This document shows positions 58,311-64,000 of a stretch of 64,000 nucleotides of DNA, one piece after another. A program made the position numbers and the translations under genes. The notes under the pieces were generated by a model. That model did not search any database. It had not been told where the DNA came from and was given only the letters and a program-made list of their open reading frames with translations. This stretch comes from Tanypteryx hageni (lineage: Eukaryota; Arthropoda; Insecta; Odonata; Petaluridae), in assembly GCA_028673005.1 (NCBI GenBank), contig CM054116.1, forward strand, positions 145,263,173 through 145,327,172, in the 5' to 3' direction. The first letter of the stretch is position 1. Each line of letters starts with the position of its first letter.

Positions 58311-60340
58311 CAATATCTATGTAACTGTGCCTAAGTGCAGGAAAAGTAGGGGATTGCTTGGAAGGGTGAAGTACGGTGGGGAGTTCGTGGGCCCCGTGAC
58401 CGCTACGGTAGCCGTGAAGGCCTTCCATGAACCCACGAAAATCTGCACTCTAGGCACTGATTGTAATTAGTTTGAAATTGTATATTGTTAAATATTTTTT
58501 AATATATTTTAATATTTCTAATATAATTTATGAGGACTTTATTTGTAAAATTGGAATTTTAGAATTATATACTATGTTTTCCTTGCCACCTGGCCGGCTG
58601 GCGAAATTGCAATGTTTTTTAAATAAATAAAAAAATATTCAGATGAAATTGGTTGAAAATCCAAGTATGTTTTTAAAGCACTCGGAGGTGGAAAACAACA
58701 TGGCAGAGAGGTATCACTACGGAACAAATGGAGTGTATGCTGGCTCTGTGGATTGAATATGATCTCCATAAGAACAGCACCCATATCAGTTTGGCTTTTA
58801 ATTGAGGAGAAGACCTCCATGAGGATTTGATTAAGGATTTGGAGGAGGAGGATGCTCAGAGGATGGCTTCAAAGATTTCAGGTCAGATATGGTTTAAAAA
58901 ATGTAAAAGTGCTGGGAGAGGCAGTCAGTGCTTACATTGAGGCCCTATCTTTACAACAATCCATTGTTTCTAATGGGAGAAATTTCCCACATTAAGTTGC
59001 ATAAGCGAACTCTATGTTCTTACGGTCCCTAACCCTCCCATTTTTCATGTTATTCTTATGAAGAAAAATTCCCCGTTATAAGTGATTTTTCTATATGTTG
59101 CACATTTGTTGTCCCTAACCCTAAGATATATCGGAGAATAGAAGAAAAGTGACCAAGGAACTGAGAAAATTTCTAGTTTTAATTATAAAGTTTTATAAGC
59201 CATTTTACAAAAATAAATTTTTAGAAAGGGAGGATGAATGGGAAGTACCTAAATTTTAGTATATAATCTGCACATACCCATCATATTTGATGGTCAATTA
59301 TGGTAGTATCATTATAAATAGCTGCTTCTTACATATATGGGATATATATAGAATGATATCATATAAAACCTATGGTACTTCTAGAAGAGCTACAGAGCTG
59401 AAATTTGGAAGGAAGATAGGTCATTGAGTATAACCTTGGGAAAAAATCCGAAATTACAGAAAAATTTATATTTAAGGGGTGTTTTTGACCCCAAAGTCCA
59501 ATTTTAAACACCCATAAGAAAAGCATTGAAAATGTGCAGGGCTACATAAAATTGTTTTTAAATTATTTAAAATTAAAAGACAAAGTCGATACATGCACCC
59601 TACTTTGCATAAAAGAATGAAATCTATTTTTCTTGAAAACAAAATTCCAATCCTTACTGAATTTGCGTAAAAATTTGATTTTAATCATAAAATTATGAAA
59701 TTTTTTCCGTCTTCAACAATGAAAAATATAAACTGCCATAGCAACAACTCCAATACATTTCAAAGGAAATTGATTTTTCATACTACAAGAGCATTGATTT
59801 AATGCTTAGATTGCATTATAATCCATTTGATTTCAGTGAACGATGTATACATATGATGACGATAATTTTAAATTTATTTATTTATCCGGATATGTACTAA
59901 AAGGCACAGATGATGGCACCATAATCATAACACAAAAAAATATCCTAATTTTTACATAAATTTTAGTGTAACATATAGGCTATTGTCTCAATGATGACTA
60001 CTTATTGCTTAAAAAGGGCGATCTGAGCCATGAAACTTGAAATTCAAAAACTTCAATGGGAGCTGATTGACAGAGAAGTTAGAAATTCCAGATAGATGCC
60101 TTAATTTTGCAGAAAATGAAAACTATTATCTTATTTAAATGGGTAGTTGAAATGCTGTTGTGTTGGTTTATTTATGAGTTTAGATGTTGGTGTATGCTGA
60201 TTTTTTAAACGCTTGCAGTATATAAGCACCAACAACTCGTAAAATATATAAGGGCTTCATTTGCACTGAATGACACACATACATACACTCAACTCCATGC
60301 AAAAACATATAATAAGATAATGAATGAATGAGATATTTGC

Positions 60341-60605
60341 CATGGAAGATGATATCCTTCAGAGTATCCACATTGGTGTCCAGGTCGACAGCAGTAATCC
60401 CAGTCCTTTCCAAGTGCTTCATCAGATGCACCCTCTGCTTCCAAAGATGCCACGGGGCAGCCCCAAAAACCTCCATCTTGATGGCGGGTACAGGAATTGC
60501 CTGGTGCACATGGACGTCCGCTCACAGTCACATCTTGCCCAGCTCTTTCATCTTTGCCACTGCCACTGGAAATACTCCAGCTTGAACCAGAACCAGTTCC
60601 AAGAG
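60341..60605 (-). CDS. Host gene, penultimate exon (exon A), Cys-rich extracellular domain
   Basis: The acceptor ATTTTTCTATATAG precedes 60605. The frame reads a Gly/Ser-rich lead (LGTGSGSSWSISSGSGKDER), then GRPCAPGNSCTRHQDGGFWG followed by C, a linker and DYCCRPGHQCGYSEGYHLPW. The exon ends at 60341 before GCAAAT, a GC donor; no GT is available at that point. Two bases remain in the last codon, exactly complemented by the first base of exon B, giving PW-CYVG. Together the exons make a compact module with eight cysteines, suggesting disulphides and an extracellular location. Upstream exons are not found in the window. The gene is not recognised. Confidence 0.65.
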
Positions 60606-60749
60606 CTATATAGAAAAATAGTAAACATTAGTTTATGCAGTTATAGTACTTCTCAGATATTTATATGTAGGCTTGGTAGGATTCGATTTAAATGAAAAAA
60701 CGTTGATAAATGTTGATCTTTTAAATTTCAAAATCCACAAAAATGAATA

Positions 60750-60750
<1 letters not shown>

Positions 60751-60798
<48 letters not shown>
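60751..60798. repeat. (TA)n microsatellite
   Basis: TA repeat at the left side of foldback copy 3. Confidence 0.98.
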
Positions 60799-60799
<1 letters not shown>

Positions 60800-60803
<4 letters not shown>

Positions 60804-61110
60804 ACTTACGGAAAAGGAAAGGTAAAATGAATATATGGATGTCAACAAGGTGTTGGGATGAGGAAACCCAGTGAGCACTCACCAATCAGACGACTTCAGG
60901 TTGGCGAGGCCCCAGGGATGTCGAAGCGACACACGTAAAATAACACAAAAACACAGAAACATCACAAACGTAAAGCTTTCGGAACTACTCCTTCTTCAGC
61001 TACAGAGAGAGAACGTGTGTCGCTTCGACATCCCCGGGGCCTCGCCAACCTGAAGTCGTCTGATTGGTGAGTGCTCACTGGGTTTCCTCATCCCAACACC
61101 TTGTTGACAT

Positions 61111-61118
<8 letters not shown>
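60800..61118. mobile_element. Foldback TA-associated element, copy 3 (best preserved)
   Basis: Two arms of about 105 bp face each other almost perfectly: left 60831-60938 (ATATATGGATGTCAACAAGG onward) and right 61014-61118. Between them, about 75 bp contain GCTTTCGGAACTACTCC with TTCTTCAGCTACAGAG, i.e. the same hammerhead-core-like section as copy 2b on the opposite strand. Both sides meet (TA)n arrays. No coding capacity. Confidence 0.8.

Positions 61119-61178
<60 letters not shown>
61119..61178. repeat. (TA)n microsatellite
   Basis: TA repeat at the right side of foldback copy 3. Confidence 0.98.
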
Positions 61179-61181
<3 letters not shown>

Positions 61182-62220
61182 TAAAAACCTACTCTGAATT
61201 ATAATATTTAAGTAATTTCTGTTTACTTTTTTCACAGTATTATTTTCTACCTATGATTTCTTTCATTTTCTGGGCTTGCATTAACAGTGGGACTGAAAGA
61301 AGGGTATTTTCTTATACTCAAATATGCATCTTTCTGAAAAGCTCATGCTTCTACTCTGGGACAATCAGGTAACCGCAAGGCCCTAGGTTAGTTTTGAGAA
61401 CATGTTTCTTAGCCCTTTTGAGGTTTTTGAGATTATATTTGCCGGCCTAATGGTGGGATATTCTGCGAGCCTTTCTATACAGATAAGGTCATGGATATGT
61501 CCTGCTGAGAATGCCTCAACCCCTGTTTGGAAGAAAGGAATGCTAATCGTTTTTTACCCCTTCTATTCATCAACCCCATGGAGTATATTACAGAAACAAA
61601 TGTTTCTCGATCCTTTCTAGGGTATTTTTTCTTATAGATGCCCTTGTATATGCACTTTCACCCAATCTCCCTATGCACAACCCAATCTTTTGGCAGTCTT
61701 TTTCTTAAAGTTTTTTCAGCAAAATCAATATCATATTGTTCGGATTTCATAAATTAATTGTTTTCTAGTTTTCATTAAACAATATAATCAGTAAACTGCG
61801 TGTGGACTGTGGACATTTTTAATGACTGACCAAAAGAAAAAATCTTTCTTTATTTCAATATTGGAATGTGACCTTTTTTTGTATGGCAGAGACAATTAAA
61901 ATTGCACATATAAATGATAAAAACAAATGTGACATTCAAAATATCAGTTGTCTAATATTATAAGGAGAAATTGGCTATTATTACTTTTAAACATGCAGTT
62001 TTCTGACTGACTTTGCAAAAGTTTTTGCGGGTACCACTAGTGTGATTTAAATGTTTATTATGTGAGATTTTGAATGGTAGGCGGAAAAAAGATGAATAGA
62101 ATACAAAACTTCATTAATTTTCCTAAAACAGTTCAAATTCGAAGATCGTACATCAATTTTTTCTAATTTGAGTCTCCAAAAGAATAAAAAGTTACACTTT
62201 AAAAAGTCGCTTTTTGTGTG
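61179..62220. other. Mostly unrecognised
   Basis: No gene is found. Near 62020 the motif TTTTTGCGGGTACCACTAGT resembles the end of some arthropod dispersed repeats, possibly Helitron-like. This is weak. Confidence 0.35.
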
Positions 62221-62227
62221 TTATCTT

Positions 62228-62612
62228 ACGGGGAATGGAAATCGCCCCCCACCTCCCTTGGAGTCGAACCTGGGTCTTTTTTATATATTTTTTAATTTAA
62301 TTTTTATATCTGAATCAAACATTCCTGCATAATTTCAACCTTCCACCTAATCGAGAAGTTTGTAAAAAACACGTTAAAAGTGCCATTGATGACAAGCATT
62401 ATACACAAACAAACACATCTAGGCTTTATCATTATAATTATTCAATGTCTGTCTATCTGTCTGTCCCCCCTTTCATCTCTTGAACAGTTTGTCATAGAGA
62501 AATGCTGTAAATGCCATTTTATAGCTGCCAACAAGGAGACCTCGGGAAAACTATTTTAGTTTACGGAAGTGACCCAGGTTCAACTCCAGGAGGCGATTAT
62601 ATTTTTCCATAT
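62228..62612. repeat. Inverted-repeat element with tRNA B-box-like arms
   Basis: GGAGTCGAACCTGGGTC (62260) and its inverse GACCCAGGTTCAACTCC (62570) sit in facing arms of about 40 bp that also share ATCGCC near the ends. Each arm contains a B-box-like GGTTCRACTCC on opposite strands. It could be two inverted tRNA-derived sequences or a TIR element. Confidence 0.45.
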
Positions 62613-63099
62613 ATTTACACAGGAGTTTCCATTTTTTAAGGTGCAAGTTTTATTCCCTTCATTCTTTAATATACGTAAATATGGACCAAATTTGTCCATT
62701 TTTGCTTTATTCGATGGATAAAACTATAAAATATCTTATTTTTGAAATGTTTAGTTGTTACATGAAAGAATGTCAGAAACACGCGTTTCTTTTAGAAATT
62801 TTATGACTTTTTCATACTCTTTCCTGGTGTTGGCTACATGACCCGCATTGTTGTTTCCGATTGGGTTTATTAACCCTTCAAATAGACATATAGAGGTAAT
62901 TTCAATTTGTTATTGGGTGTAAGTGTAAATGTGCATAAATAAAATAAAATTTATGAAGAACATGATATATTAGTTAGATTAATTTGCACATAAAAATTAA
63001 ACTTCATATAAAAATTTAAATAAATAATCAGAGCATTGTAAAATAAATGTAAATTTTACATAGAATTTCGATGTAAGAAGTAAATTTAAATCATAGAAT

Positions 63100-63240
63100 T
63101 GAAAGGCTGAAAACTGCCAGCCCTATATTTAAGTAGTAATTTTAAGCGTCGATATTCGTTAAAATCTCTCGGGAAAATATTGTCGATTTTTATAGTTGAT
63201 TAAAAAAAAATAAATGTTGAATCCTACCAAGCCTATTTAT
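63100..63240. repeat. Satellite-like repeat, relative of 23170-23395
   Basis: Contains GCGTCGATATTCGTTAAAAT, CGGGAAAATATTG and CCTACCAAGCCT in the same order as the tandem units at 23.2 kb. Confidence 0.45.
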
Positions 63241-63255
63241 ATGTTTACATGTAAA

Positions 63256-63258
<3 letters not shown>

Positions 63259-63331
<73 letters not shown>
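63259..63331. repeat. (TA)n microsatellite
   Basis: About 70 bp of TA repeat followed by CACA. Confidence 0.98.
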
Positions 63332-63335
<4 letters not shown>

Positions 63336-63766
63336 GCACACACAGTGCAGTCATGATCGATTGAAATAATAAGGCAGTTGATGCGTTCAAATCTTGTGAC
63401 TTTATCCAGCCATCGTATTATGTACAGACAGTCATAAACAAGTTCATAAACACCTTTAAAAGACTAAAACAACACCTAAATAACAAATGTGGCATAATGC
63501 ACATTAAAATAAGTTATATTTTATGAATCTGTAATAAACATTTGTCTTAAATAACCTTTGCAAGTTGTAGGAATCACAAGATATACTGTGCACCAACTAC
63601 ATGTTTGAATACCAATGCACTTATGGAATGCTGTTGACAATGAACCATGGTATATCAGATAGAAAAAGCTTTTGAAATGAAATAAATATCCAAATGAAAT
63701 GAAATTGGTTTCTATGAGAAGTCCAATATATTGAGATTTCGAAAGTTTGTGACTGCACTGTGTGGT

Positions 63767-63767
<1 letters not shown>

Positions 63768-63807
<40 letters not shown>
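63768..63807. repeat. (TA)n microsatellite
   Basis: About 40 bp of TA repeat ending at the start of a TIR-like sequence. Confidence 0.97.
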
Positions 63808-63810
<3 letters not shown>

Positions 63811-64000
63811 GTAACTTTTATTTTACGAACTAGTTAGGTTCCGAGAAAGCATTCGTAAATCAAAAGTAGAATTAGCAAAATACTGTAACATGTATAAATA
63901 ATAAATGGCAATTGAATATTTTCCTTAAGTTAAAACAAATCTTCTTTGTCATATAACCTCCATACAACTCCCTCCGATTAAAAAATCATGTACAATTCCT
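63808..64000 (+). mobile_element. Left end of a Tigger/pogo-type element, runs off the window
   Basis: CAGGTAACTTTTATTTTACG directly after TA has the layout of Tigger/pogo ends. The matching right end would lie beyond the window. Confidence 0.45.

Larger units (their letters stand above)
44999..60340 (-). other. 15.3 kb intron of the host gene (GC-AG), transposon-filled
   Basis: Bounded by a GC donor (GCAAAT at 60340-60335) and an AG acceptor (45000-44999). The nested transposons are listed separately. Unrecognised stretches include 46625-46756, 49490-51007 (with a Tigger-like right end, AGGGGTTTTACTG, at 50993), 56391-57229 and 58500-60340. These show no gene. Confidence 0.55.

Noticed and set aside
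60180..60509. 109-codon ORF overlapping exon A in another frame
   Set aside because: The Cys-rich frame has matching splice phase with exon B; this one has none.

Overview
This window looks like nuclear DNA from an arthropod; the species cannot be named from sequence alone. The signs are low gene density, (TA)n microsatellites, and many LINE, hAT, pogo/Tigger, Penelope-like and gypsy remnants. One short element carries a helix-turn-helix resembling the arthropod DUF4817 type. No prokaryotic genes, rRNA or CRISPR are seen.

The best host-gene evidence is on the minus strand. Exon A (60605-60341, Cys-rich, ending ...LPW) joins in phase to exon B (44998-44401, starting CYVG... and ending at a stop) across a 15.3 kb intron with a proposed GC-AG boundary. 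It looks like the 3' end of a secreted or membrane protein gene whose upstream exons lie outside the window. Its intron holds an RTE LINE with one in-frame stop, a degenerate Jockey-like LINE, a deleted hAT, a SINE, pogo-type ends, a recent 131-bp tandem duplication and a LINE tail. A GC- and CpG-rich block at about 1.33-4.03 kb may be the promoter and first exon of another gene, on weaker evidence.

Layout: 1-1.07 kb RTE remnant; 1.3-4.0 CpG-rich block; 4.3 SINE; 6.0-8.35 gypsy remnant (minus) with one LTR, joined to an RNase-H-bearing LINE (8.35-9.76, plus); 10.8-17.1 hAT split by a composite insertion (11.66-16.38) that fuses a LINE (coiled-coil/SGNH ORF1, APE endonuclease) in frame to a Penelope-like RT, followed by a GIY-YIG domain and a hammerhead-like motif; 17.4-17.9 foldback repeats in TA arrays; 18.9-21.9 LINE remnants and TA-flanked pogo elements; 23.4-27.6 pogo fragment and Jockey-like LINE holding a MITE; 28.0-29.5 two abutting DNA elements; 29.5-35.8 a hAT holding an LTR that holds a LINE; 36.1-41.7 a second hAT holding a pogo element and a LINE tail; 42.3-43.9 a pogo transposase split by a TTAA element; 44.4-60.6 the host gene; 60.8-64 foldback, inverted and satellite-like repeats.

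The most unusual feature is the promoter of the 29.5-35.8 kb hAT. Its transposase start is preceded by a TATA box, an inverted CCAAT and at least seven perfect heat-shock-element clusters, as in an hsp70-type promoter. The transposase is now broken, but active relatives could be heat-inducible. The in-frame LINE/Penelope chimera is the second main finding. All statements come from reading the sequence; no database search was run.
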